This document shows, in pieces, positions 11,402 to 17,948 of a stretch of 64,000 nt of DNA. Source of the DNA: an uncultured Clostridia bacterium (GTDB lineage: Bacteria; Bacillota; Clostridia; Christensenellales; Aristaeellaceae); the NCBI GenBank assembly GCA_937894675.1, contig CALCQO010000046.1:62001-126000 (forward strand), in the 5' to 3' direction. Within the stretch, counting starts at the first letter, position 1. Each line of letters begins with the position of its first letter. The notes beneath the pieces were generated by a model that was given only the letters and a program-made list of their open reading frames with translations, had not been told where the DNA came from and made no database searches. A program made the position numbers and the translations under genes.

Positions 11402-12973
11402 ATGACGAAACGGCAAAAGTCGCTGGTGCGGGGCATCTCCATATTGGGTATCTCCGGCCTTATTTGCAAGGTCATCGGCGTTCTGTACAAAATACCCCTG
11501 GCCCATACCATCGGGCCCACCGGGATGGGGGTGTACCACCAAGTATTCCCCACCTACAACCTGCTGCTTACTATCTCGTCCGCGGGCATACCGGTCGCCA
11601 TCTCCCGCATGGTGGCGGGCTATCTGGCGCTGGACGATAAAAAGAGCGCCAAGCGGGTCTTCACCACCGCCCTTTTGCTGCTATTGGTGCTTGGGGTGCT
11701 GGGCACGCTGCTGATGGTGGTGCTCAGTCCCATTCTGGCGTCCGCTAAGGGCACCGCCTCGGCCCAGAGCAGTTTTCTCATGCTGGCGCCCAGCCTGCTG
11801 TTTGTCTGCGTGATGAGCGCTTACCGCGGCTTTATGCAGGGCAGAAGACGAATGGAACCCACGGCCATCTCCCAGCTGATCGAGCAGGTGGGCAAGGTGG
11901 CCATTGCCATGCCCTTTGCCGCCATCGGTATGCGGCGCGGCGGCTTTGTTTCCGGCGCGGCGGGCGCGCTGCTGGGCACATCCATCGCCGAGCTGCTGGC
12001 GCTTTTGTACATGCTGGTGGATAAAAAGCTGGCGGACAGAGAGTTTGACGCCCTGCCCGACGCGGGCGGTCAAGCTGCTCCAAACAAACACATCATCCGG
12101 GAATTGATGCTGATTTCCATCCCCATCACCATCGGCGCCAGCATTGTGCCCATCGCCGCGGAGGTGGACTCCTTCATGCTGGTGCGCTTGATGAGCGGCT
12201 ATTTGCCAGGTGTGGAAGCGCTGATTCATTACGGCACCTATGTGGGATTGGTGTTTCCCCTTATTAACGTGCCCACAGCCTTTGCCATGGCTACCTCCGT
12301 CAACCTGGTGCCGGCCATCGGCGCGGCCTTTGAGCGGAAGGATTTTCCCGCCATCCAGAAGGAAACGGCCACCGGGCTGCGCATCGCCTCGGTTATCGGT
12401 CTGCCCGCCTCCATCGGCATGAGCCTGCTGGCCGAGCCCATTCTGGTGCTGCTCTTCAGCGGCGACCAGTATACCCTGGCGCAGCTGCACAAAGGCGCCC
12501 AGCTGCTGGAAATCAGCGCCCTGACCATTGTGCTCTTCACCATGGTGCAGGCCACCAGCGGCATCCTCCAGGGGCTGCACAAGCAGCGCATCCCTATGTA
12601 TACCCTGGCGCTGGGGGTGGTAATGAAGGTGCTGCTCAACTACACACTGGTGCGCATCCCCGCCATCAACATTCATGGTGCGCCCTACGCCTCGCTGCTT
12701 TGTTACTTTGTGTCCATGGTGCCCAACCTTTACTATGTGGCCAAGTATGGCAAAGTGCGTTTAAGTTTCAGCCAGCTTGTGCTGCGCCCCGGCGCGGCTT
12801 CCTTGGTGATGGGGCTGTCGGTGCTGGGCATGAAAGCGCTGCTGGGGGAGCGCCTCATTTCCCTTTTCTGGCTTACCATCACCATCCTCATCGCTGTTGC
12901 GGTGTACTTCGCCGCCGCCCTGTATGTAAAAGCGATTCAAACCAGCGATTTACCCCGCAGATTCAGGAGATAG
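11402..12973 (+). CDS. SpoVB/MurJ-like polysaccharide flippase (MOP superfamily)
   Basis: A 523-residue integral membrane protein with about 14 hydrophobic helices, belonging to the stage V sporulation protein B branch of the MOP flippases (FLISKVIG-like GISGLICKVIGVLYKIPLA at the N-terminus, then GPTGMGVYHQVFPTYN). Family members move lipid-linked wall or cortex precursors across the membrane. The next gene is YabN/MazG, followed by HU and RqcP, which is the conserved yabM-yabN-(hup)-yabO order of Bacillota and supports the SpoVB/YabM assignment. The ATG at 11402 follows GAGGATAC. Presence of the gene alone does not prove sporulation. Confidence 0.88.
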   Translation: MTKRQKSLVRGISILGISGLICKVIGVLYKIPLAHTIGPTGMGVYHQVFPTYNLLLTISSAGIPVAISRMVAGYLALDDKKSAKRVFTTALLLLLVLGVLGTLLMVVLSPILASAKGTASAQSSFLMLAPSLLFVCVMSAYRGFMQGRRRMEPTAISQLIEQVGKVAIAMPFAAIGMRRGGFVSGAAGALLGTSIAELLALLYMLVDKKLADREFDALPDAGGQAAPNKHIIRELMLISIPITIGASIVPIAAEVDSFMLVRLMSGYLPGVEALIHYGTYVGLVFPLINVPTAFAMATSVNLVPAIGAAFERKDFPAIQKETATGLRIASVIGLPASIGMSLLAEPILVLLFSGDQYTLAQLHKGAQLLEISALTIVLFTMVQATSGILQGLHKQRIPMYTLALGVVMKVLLNYTLVRIPAINIHGAPYASLLCYFVSMVPNLYYVAKYGKVRLSFSQLVLRPGAASLVMGLSVLGMKALLGERLISLFWLTITILIAVAVYFAAALYVKAIQTSDLPRRFRR

Positions 12974-12980
12974 ATCCACC

Positions 12981-14399
12981 ATGCATCCAATTGATATTGT
13001 CACACTGGGCCCCGGCAGCAGGGAATACCTGACCCTGGGCGCCATGGAAACCCTGCGCAAAGCGACCCATGTTGTGCTGCGCACCGGCCGCCACGGCGCG
13101 GCCAAGTGGCTGGAAGACAGCGGCGTTCCCTTTGAAACCCTGGATAACATCCACGAAAAAGCGGAAGATTTTGATGAATTAAACACCGCCTGCGCCGAGT
13201 ATGTGCGCGATAAGGCACAAGACGGCAGCGTCGCCTACGGCGTCGCCGATCCCCTGCAGGATGGAAGCGTCCAGGCGCTTATCCAAGCGGGGGCGAAGCT
13301 GCATACCCTACCCGGCGTGCCGCTGCAGGCGCCTTTGCTGTCCGTGGCGGGGGTGTCCGGCGCTGTAACAACAGTAACCGCCTCAGATTTGCGCCTGACC
13401 GATGGGCAGAGCACCCTGTGCGTTACCGAGATTGACAGCCCTTTGCTGGCGGGCGATATCAAGATGAAACTGCTGCCCTACTACGGGGCGCGGTGCGAAG
13501 TGCTTTACTTCCCGCCCTCCGAAAGCGCGCAAAGAGCGTATCAAACAATCCGCCTGGAGGATCTGGACCGCCAGAAAGCCTACAACCACACCGTCGCCTG
13601 CGTCATCAAGCCCCAGCCCCTTACCCTCAAAGAACGCTTTGATATGGCGGATCTGCTGCAGCTGATGCGCGTGCTGCGGGGGGAAAACGGCTGCCCCTGG
13701 GACCGCAAGCAGACCCACCAGAGCCTGCGCCCTTACCTGATTGAGGAAGCCTACGAAGCCGCCCTGGCCATTGATGAGGGGGATGACCTGCACCTCACCG
13801 AGGAACTGGGCGATGTGCTGCTGCAGGTAGCGCTGCACGCCGTTATCGGGGAAGAGTACGGCACCATGGATATTTCCGACATCACCACGGCCATCAGCCG
13901 CAAAATGATCGCCCGACACCGCCATGTGTTCGGGGAAGATACCTGTCTGACCCCCGAGTCCGTGGTAGACAACTGGAGCCGCATCAAGCAGGAGGAGCGG
14001 GGCCAGCGATCGGTGGGGGAAGCCATGCTGGATATCAAGCCCGGCATGCCGCCTCTGCTTCGGGCGGAAAAAATCCAGCGCAAAGCCCGGGATGTGGGCT
14101 TTGACTGGGAAAAACCCGAGGAAGCCCTGGACAAGGTGATGGAAGAGGTCAGGGAAGTACGGGAGGAGCTCAATGGCTCCCATCTGATGGAAGAAGTAGG
14201 GGATTTGCTGTTTTCCTGCGTCAATGTGGCGCGCCTGTGCGGCGTAAATGCCGAGGAAGCGCTTACATTTTCCACCCAAAAGTTCCTGAATCGCTTCCTG
14301 TGGATGGAAAAACAGGCAAAAATTGACGGGAAAGCGTTGAAAGTATTGACAATAAGTGAATTAAGTGTATACTGGGAACGAAGCAAAAGCGAAATGTAA
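12981..14399 (+). CDS. mazG: YabN-type nucleoside triphosphate pyrophosphohydrolase (tetrapyrrole methylase-like + MazG)
   Basis: A 472-residue fusion. Residues 1 to about 210 are a tetrapyrrole-methylase-like domain (DIVTLGPGSREYLT; GVPLQAPLLSVAG). Two MazG domains follow: RGENGCPWDRKQTHQSL with LIEEAYEAALAID and EELGDVLLQVALHA (about 228-330), then ARDVGFDWEKPEEALDKV with EVGDLLFSCVNVARL (about 360-460). The EExxE/ExxD metal motifs are present in both. It hydrolyses non-canonical or excess NTPs to NMP and PPi. It begins 7 bp after the flippase gene, and the HU promoter is embedded in its last 55 bp. Confidence 0.93.
   Translation: MHPIDIVTLGPGSREYLTLGAMETLRKATHVVLRTGRHGAAKWLEDSGVPFETLDNIHEKAEDFDELNTACAEYVRDKAQDGSVAYGVADPLQDGSVQALIQAGAKLHTLPGVPLQAPLLSVAGVSGAVTTVTASDLRLTDGQSTLCVTEIDSPLLAGDIKMKLLPYYGARCEVLYFPPSESAQRAYQTIRLEDLDRQKAYNHTVACVIKPQPLTLKERFDMADLLQLMRVLRGENGCPWDRKQTHQSLRPYLIEEAYEAALAIDEGDDLHLTEELGDVLLQVALHAVIGEEYGTMDISDITTAISRKMIARHRHVFGEDTCLTPESVVDNWSRIKQEERGQRSVGEAMLDIKPGMPPLLRAEKIQRKARDVGFDWEKPEEALDKVMEEVREVREELNGSHLMEEVGDLLFSCVNVARLCGVNAEEALTFSTQKFLNRFLWMEKQAKIDGKALKVLTISELSVYWERSKSEM
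14347..14374 (+). promoter_or_regulatory. Strong promoter of the HU gene, inside the mazG 3' end
   Basis: A consensus TTGACA (14347-14352), a 16 bp spacer and TATACT (14369-14374). It lets HU be expressed at high level independently of the upstream genes. Confidence 0.85.
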
Positions 14400-14437
14400 T
14401 CTAATTTTGCTTTATTCAAAATGAGGAGGTTTCCAAC

Positions 14438-14722
14438 ATGAATAAAACAGAACTCATCGCTGCCGTAGCAAAAGAAACCGAGCTGAAAAAGGCTGACGCC
14501 GACAAGGCCGTCAACGCCCTGCTCAAAGTCGTTCAGGCCCAACTGAAAGCTGGCGAAAAGGTTCAGCTGATTGGCTTTGGTACTTTCGAAGCCAAGAAGC
14601 GCCCCGCCCGTACCGCCCGCAACCCCCGCACCGGCGCGGAAATCAAAGTTCCCTCTTCCAAAGCCCCCACCTTCAAGGCCAGCAAGGTCTTCAAGGATGA
14701 GCTGAACAAGAAGAAGAAGTAA
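14438..14722 (+). CDS. hup: HU-family DNA-binding protein
   Basis: 94 residues, standard HU length. It begins MNKTELIAAVAKE, has the body GEKVQLIGFGTFEAKKRPAR and the DNA-minor-groove arm ARNPRTGAEIKVPSSKAPTF, and ends in a lysine-rich tail. It is a nucleoid protein that bends and compacts DNA as a dimer. ATGAGGAGG precedes the ATG. It has its own promoter and a perfect terminator, so it is an abundant single-gene unit inserted between yabN and rqcP, an arrangement common in Clostridia. Confidence 0.97.
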   Translation: MNKTELIAAVAKETELKKADADKAVNALLKVVQAQLKAGEKVQLIGFGTFEAKKRPARTARNPRTGAEIKVPSSKAPTFKASKVFKDELNKKKK

Positions 14723-14742
14723 TTTCGGAACGAACCACAGAA

Positions 14743-14767
14743 CGGCCGGATTTCCGGCCGTTTTTTT
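14743..14767 (+). terminator. Terminator of the HU gene
   Basis: CGGCCGGA (14743-14750) and TCCGGCCG (14753-14760) form the stem, followed by T7. Confidence 0.92.
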
Positions 14768-14791
14768 ATCCCGTAAATAAGAAAGGAAACC

Positions 14792-15064
14792 ATGCGTTTA
14801 GACAAGTTTTTGAAGGTATCCCGCATCATCAAGCGCCGCACTGTCGCCAAGGAGGCCTGCGACGGGGGGCGCGTCATGCTCAACGGCCGCGTGGCCAAAG
14901 CCGGGGCGGAGGTGAAGGAAGGGGATATCATGGAAATCCGCTTCGGCAGCCGTGTCGGCCGCTACGAGGTGGCGGCTGTGCAGGAGGTTGTGCGTAAAGA
15001 AAACGCGGCCGAAATGTACCGCGTTTTGCAGGAAGACGAGGGAATGCTGGCGGAGCGCAGCTGA
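14792..15064 (+). CDS. rqcP: S4-domain RNA-binding protein RqcP (YabO)
   Basis: 90 residues dominated by an S4 RNA-binding fold: MRLDKFLKVSRIIKRRTVAK, then DGGRVMLNGRVAKAGAEVKEGD. The family (YabO/RqcP, Hsp15-like) acts with RqcH in ribosome-associated quality control, helping alanine tailing on stalled 50S subunits. Position after yabN/HU matches the conserved block. GAAAGGAAACC precedes the ATG. Its stop codon abuts the stop of the convergent hisJ gene with no spacer. The usual next genes yabP, yabQ and divIC are not here. Confidence 0.92.
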   Translation: MRLDKFLKVSRIIKRRTVAKEACDGGRVMLNGRVAKAGAEVKEGDIMEIRFGSRVGRYEVAAVQEVVRKENAAEMYRVLQEDEGMLAERS

Positions 15065-15865
15065 TTACACAGCCAGTGGCTGCACCAGCCCGTTATCCAT
15101 CATGTCGTAGGGCGTAAGCCCAAGGGCTGTGATGTTCTTGATGCCCATCTCGTAGTAGGTTGTGTCGCTCAGCTGCACCGGGTCATGGGCGTCCACGTTC
15201 ATGATCACCGGACAGTTTTCCTCGGCGGCGATTTCCCAGAACTCCCGGTAGGGATAGCCCAAGCCCGAGAAACCCTTTTCATGCTGAACCCGCAACCCCA
15301 GCAGGTTGTACTCCAGGGGGATACGGGAAGCGGCGGCGGCGCGGCAGATTTCCCTGGCGGTTTCCCGGCAGGCGTCGTCAAACTCCGGATACCTGCGCAG
15401 GTACAAATCCGGATGGGCCAGCCAGGCGTACATGCCTGTGTTAAAGCCTTCCAGGGTGGTGCGCAGATACCGCCTGACATCCTGTTTGCTCCGGCAGGAG
15501 CCGAAATAGATGCCCGTTTCCTCGTCCAGATCGAAATGGTTGCCGAAAATCAGATAGTCCAGCTGGTAGGCCGCCTTGGTGTCCTTCAGCCAGGACATCC
15601 GGTCGGGGAAGTATTCACATTCCAGCCCGCAGGTAATGCGGATGCGGCCTTTGTATTCCTCCCGCAGGTCTTTGACGGTGCTTACATAGTCGGGCAGCAT
15701 GCTTTCGTCCATGCGTATGCCGGGGGAGTGTAGGCGCGGCCAGGGGCTGTGGTCCGAAAAGCCCAGGGCGTCGTAATCAGCGGACAGCGCGGCTTCAATA
15801 TATTCCCGTTCAGAGCCCACCGCGTGGCCGCAGCGGGGTGTATGGGTGTGGTGGTTTTTTCTCAA
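15065..15865 (-). CDS. hisJ: Histidinol-phosphatase, PHP family (HisJ/HisK)
   Basis: 266 residues. PHP-domain metal ligands are visible in NHHTHTPRCGH, GFSDHSPWP, CGLECEYFP, NHFD, AHPDLY and NVDAHDP. It removes phosphate from L-histidinol phosphate, the penultimate stage of histidine synthesis, an activity not provided by the HisB of the operon at 28-35 kb. It is not linked to that operon. The start is TTG at 15863-15865, nine bases behind AGGAGG; there is no ATG option that keeps the HTHTPRCGH motif. Confidence 0.9.
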   Translation of the reverse strand: MRKNHHTHTPRCGHAVGSEREYIEAALSADYDALGFSDHSPWPRLHSPGIRMDESMLPDYVSTVKDLREEYKGRIRITCGLECEYFPDRMSWLKDTKAAYQLDYLIFGNHFDLDEETGIYFGSCRSKQDVRRYLRTTLEGFNTGMYAWLAHPDLYLRRYPEFDDACRETAREICRAAAASRIPLEYNLLGLRVQHEKGFSGLGYPYREFWEIAAEENCPVIMNVDAHDPVQLSDTTYYEMGIKNITALGLTPYDMMDNGLVQPLAV

Positions 15866-15877
15866 CTTGCAAATCCT

Positions 15878-15892
15878 CCTTGGTTACCAAGG
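15878..15892. promoter_or_regulatory. Palindrome between the hisJ -10 and ribosome site
   Basis: CCTTGG-TTA-CCAAGG is a perfect 6+6 palindrome covering the expected transcription start and touching the Shine-Dalgarno sequence. Operator candidate; the regulator is unknown. Confidence 0.45.
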
Positions 15893-15894
15893 GT

Positions 15895-15923
15895 AGCATA
15901 GCAAAGCGCCGGGCGGCTGTCAA
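15895..15923 (-). promoter_or_regulatory. hisJ promoter
   Basis: On the reverse strand a perfect TTGACA (15918-15923), a 17 bp spacer and TATGCT (15895-15900). Confidence 0.75.
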
Positions 15924-15941
15924 ACCAAATGAAAGGGATCA

Positions 15942-16103
15942 ATGATGACCTTTGTGCCCAAAGATAAACAATCGAAAACTGCCCGGCGCAAAGCCCAGAA
16001 GGAGAAGCGGCGGGTGTGGGGCTTTTCTCCCGTCACCCGGGTGAAAGAAAGCCGCAAGGTGTACCGCCGCTCGCAAAAGCACCGGGGAAAGGACATGCCA
16101 TGA
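15942..16103 (+). CDS. Small, very basic hypothetical protein (53 aa)
   Basis: A 53-residue ORF that starts with two consecutive ATGs (15942 and 15945) behind AAAGGG and ends in a TGA overlapping the ATG of the UPF0178 gene (ATGA, 16100-16103). About 40 percent of residues are Lys or Arg. The centre reads RRVWGFSPVTRVKESRKVYRR. No membrane segment or cysteine. A degenerate copy of this frame, also joined to a degenerate UPF0178 start, lies at 27715-27880, which supports that it is a real gene travelling with its partner. The charge suggests RNA or ribosome binding, but no function is established. Confidence 0.7.
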   Translation: MMTFVPKDKQSKTARRKAQKEKRRVWGFSPVTRVKESRKVYRRSQKHRGKDMP

Positions 16104-16531
16104 CCGTGTATATCGACGCGGATGCCTGCCCGGTGGTGGACATCGCCCTGGCCGCGTGCCGGGGGCGCGGTATCCCTGTGGTGCTGGTTTGCGATGTCAA
16201 CCATGTGCTGCAAAAGGAGGGGGCGCGCACCGTCTATGTGGAAAAGGGCAGCGACAGCGCAGACCTGCGCATCGCCAACATGGCCGGCAGGGATGACCTG
16301 GTCATCACCCAGGATTACGGCCTGGCGGCCCTGGCCCTCGCCCGCGGGGCGAAAGCACTTAGCCAGAATGGTCTGGTCTTTACCCAGGACAACATCGACG
16401 CCCTGCTTTTGTCCCGGCACACCGCGGCGCGCATCCGAAGGGGCGGCGGCCGCCTCAAAGGCCCGGCGAAGCGGACAAAGGACATGGACGCCGCCTTTCT
16501 CAAAGCCTTGGAAACGCGGATTGCGACATAA
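16100..16531 (+). CDS. UPF0178 (DUF188, YaiI/YqxD) family protein
   Basis: 143 residues. It starts MTVYIDADACPVVDIAL with further acidic positions in YVEKGSDSADLRIAN and DLVITQDYGLAALAL, the pattern of the YaiI/YqxD family, whose fold resembles PIN/NYN nucleases. GAKALSQNGLVFTQDNID is also typical. Biochemical role unknown; a nuclease-like function is inferred from the fold class only. The ATG at 16100 is preferred to an in-frame ATG at 16016 because the family begins here, GGGGAAAGGA precedes it, and the upstream DNA encodes the 53-residue ORF in another frame. Confidence 0.88.
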   Translation: MTVYIDADACPVVDIALAACRGRGIPVVLVCDVNHVLQKEGARTVYVEKGSDSADLRIANMAGRDDLVITQDYGLAALALARGAKALSQNGLVFTQDNIDALLLSRHTAARIRRGGGRLKGPAKRTKDMDAAFLKALETRIAT

Positions 16532-16564
16532 AAAAAGGTCTCCCTCGCGGGAAACCCTTTTCTT
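16531..16564. terminator. Bidirectional terminator between UPF0178 and the Tat-exported protein gene
   Basis: An A-rich left flank and GG-TC-TCCC (to 16544) pair around TCGC with GGGA-AA-CCCTTTT (16549-16561). A-run and T-run on opposite sides serve both strands. The stem has an internal mismatch. Confidence 0.6.
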
Positions 16565-16574
16565 GTTTTGGTAA

Positions 16575-17207
16575 TTACAGGTTGAAGTGGGCGTTGAGCA
16601 GTTCCACTGTCTTCTTGGCGGTGTCGCCGGTAACGCCTGCGCAGCGCTCTTTGCGGGCCTCATCACCCATTTTCACGCCGGTGGCTTCCATGTAGCCGGT
16701 GACGGACTCGTCGCAGTTGACGGAGTTAGCCACGGTGGTCACGGACGCCAGCTTGGGCTGGTAGATAGGCAGTTCCGCTTTGCGGTACCAGGCAAACAGT
16801 TCCTGGGTCAGCTTCTTGGCGCTGTCGGGCTCGCACACAAGGCCGATGGCGTTGACCGCGCCGGCCAGGGAGCCGCACAGGCTGCCCGCGCCGTAACCAG
16901 TCGCGCCGTTGGCATACATGTCAATGGGAATCTGGTTGAAGGGGTATCCCACGTCGTCCGCCAGCTGGCCGATGATGGCATCGGCGACGCCGCGGGCGCA
17001 GCCGCCCTTTTCGTAGTAGCCGCGGTAGCCGCGCTCTTCCGCCACGGCGGGATCCAGCTTCTTGTAGGGGAAGGGATACGCTGGCGCGCCGGGTTTTTCC
17101 TCGGCAATGGCATTCAGGACGGGGTTGACCGTGGTAACCAAAGCGGCACCGGCAGCCAGCTTGCCTGCGGTCATCAGGAATTCACGGCGGGTCTGCATTT
17201 TGTTCAT
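16575..17207 (-). CDS. Tat-exported C_GCAxxG_C_C family redox protein
   Basis: 210 residues. The N-terminus carries a twin-arginine signal (TRREFLMTAGK, Arg7-Arg8), a hydrophobic stretch to about 31 and a likely cleavage site after Ala35 (AIA-EE). The mature part has five cysteines in the family pattern: Cys70 in GGCARGVADAI, Cys111 in GSLCGSLAGAV, then Cys125, Cys165 and Cys189. The family is described as putatively redox-active or metal-binding; Tat use implies folding, perhaps with a cofactor, before export. It is divergent from an exported methionine sulfoxide reductase. GGAGGTATCACC precedes the ATG. Confidence 0.85.
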   Translation of the reverse strand: MNKMQTRREFLMTAGKLAAGAALVTTVNPVLNAIAEEKPGAPAYPFPYKKLDPAVAEERGYRGYYEKGGCARGVADAIIGQLADDVGYPFNQIPIDMYANGATGYGAGSLCGSLAGAVNAIGLVCEPDSAKKLTQELFAWYRKAELPIYQPKLASVTTVANSVNCDESVTGYMEATGVKMGDEARKERCAGVTGDTAKKTVELLNAHFNL

Positions 17208-17230
17208 GGTGATACCTCCGAAATCTATTT

Positions 17231-17251
17231 ACAATACCTGTAAGGTACTGT
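17231..17251. promoter_or_regulatory. Dyad in the 5' leader of the Tat-exported protein gene
   Basis: ACAATACCT (17231-17239), GTA, AGGTACTGT (17243-17251): 8 of 9 positions are symmetric. It sits about 15-35 nt downstream of the expected start point, a typical repressor position. Regulator unknown. Confidence 0.45.
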
Positions 17252-17271
17252 GATCTGCACTGACATGGTAA

Positions 17272-17300
17272 AGTATAGCCCAACATACAGGCAGTTTCAA
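17272..17300 (-). promoter_or_regulatory. Promoter of the Tat-exported protein gene
   Basis: On the reverse strand TTGAAA (17295-17300), a 17 bp spacer and TATACT (17272-17277). Confidence 0.75.
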
Positions 17301-17416
17301 GGGAGAAAGCATGTTATTGAGCGGAATTTCCCCGACTGGGCGGAATCTGTCCCGATAGCGGAGCATTTTTCGGGTAGAATATACAAATCCGTCCATTGAA
17401 ACAAGGAGGTATGCCC

Positions 17417-17941
17417 ATGAAACGATTCTTCAGTCTTCTTCTGTCGCTTTTTGCGATTCTTCCAGCCTATGCGGAGGAAAAACCTGAATATACACTGCCC
17501 ACCGCGGAGGAACTTCGCGCCCAGCTGACCCAGGAACAATGGCAGGTAACCCAGGAAAAGGGTACGGAGCGTGCCTTTACCGGGGCATACTGGGATGAAT
17601 GGGGCAAGGGCATCTATGTGGACATCACCACGGGTGAGCCGCTCTTCTATTCCTTTGACAAGTATGACGCCGGCTGCGGTTGGCCCAGTTTTACCAAGCC
17701 CATTGAGCAGCAGGTAATCAAGCAAAACCTGGACACCTCCCATGGCATGGTGCGCATGGAGGTAGTCAGCGCTCTTAGCGACGCCCATCTTGGCCATGTC
17801 TTTAACGACGGGCCTCTGGATAAGGGCGGCCTACGGTATTGCATCAACAGCGCGTCGCTGAAATTTGTCCCCTATGAGGAAATGGAAAACCAGGGCTACG
17901 GCTGGCTGATGGCAGAGTTTGACGCCCAAAGCCCGGAATAA
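17417..17941 (+). CDS. msrB: Exported peptide-methionine (R)-S-oxide reductase
   Basis: 174 residues. A classical signal peptide (MKRFFSLLLSLFAILPAYA, cleavage after Ala19) precedes an MsrB domain with the resolving Cys in DAGCGWPSF, the motif GHVFNDGP and the catalytic Cys in RYCINSASLKF. The two CxxC zinc pairs of many MsrB enzymes are absent. It reduces methionine-R-sulfoxide in proteins, here outside the membrane. The ATG at 17417 is chosen over 17411 because AGGAGGT ends at 17410. A thiol donor in the envelope is required, and the divergent cysteine-rich redox protein is a candidate. It ends 7 bp from the convergent ABC-F gene. Confidence 0.92.
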   Translation: MKRFFSLLLSLFAILPAYAEEKPEYTLPTAEELRAQLTQEQWQVTQEKGTERAFTGAYWDEWGKGIYVDITTGEPLFYSFDKYDAGCGWPSFTKPIEQQVIKQNLDTSHGMVRMEVVSALSDAHLGHVFNDGPLDKGGLRYCINSASLKFVPYEEMENQGYGWLMAEFDAQSPE

Positions 17942-17948
17942 TCAATTG

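Noticed and set aside
17321..17358. Two 19 bp direct repeats starting GCGGAAT in front of msrB
   Set aside because: Only the first seven bases match without gaps. Too weak to call a repeat or operator.
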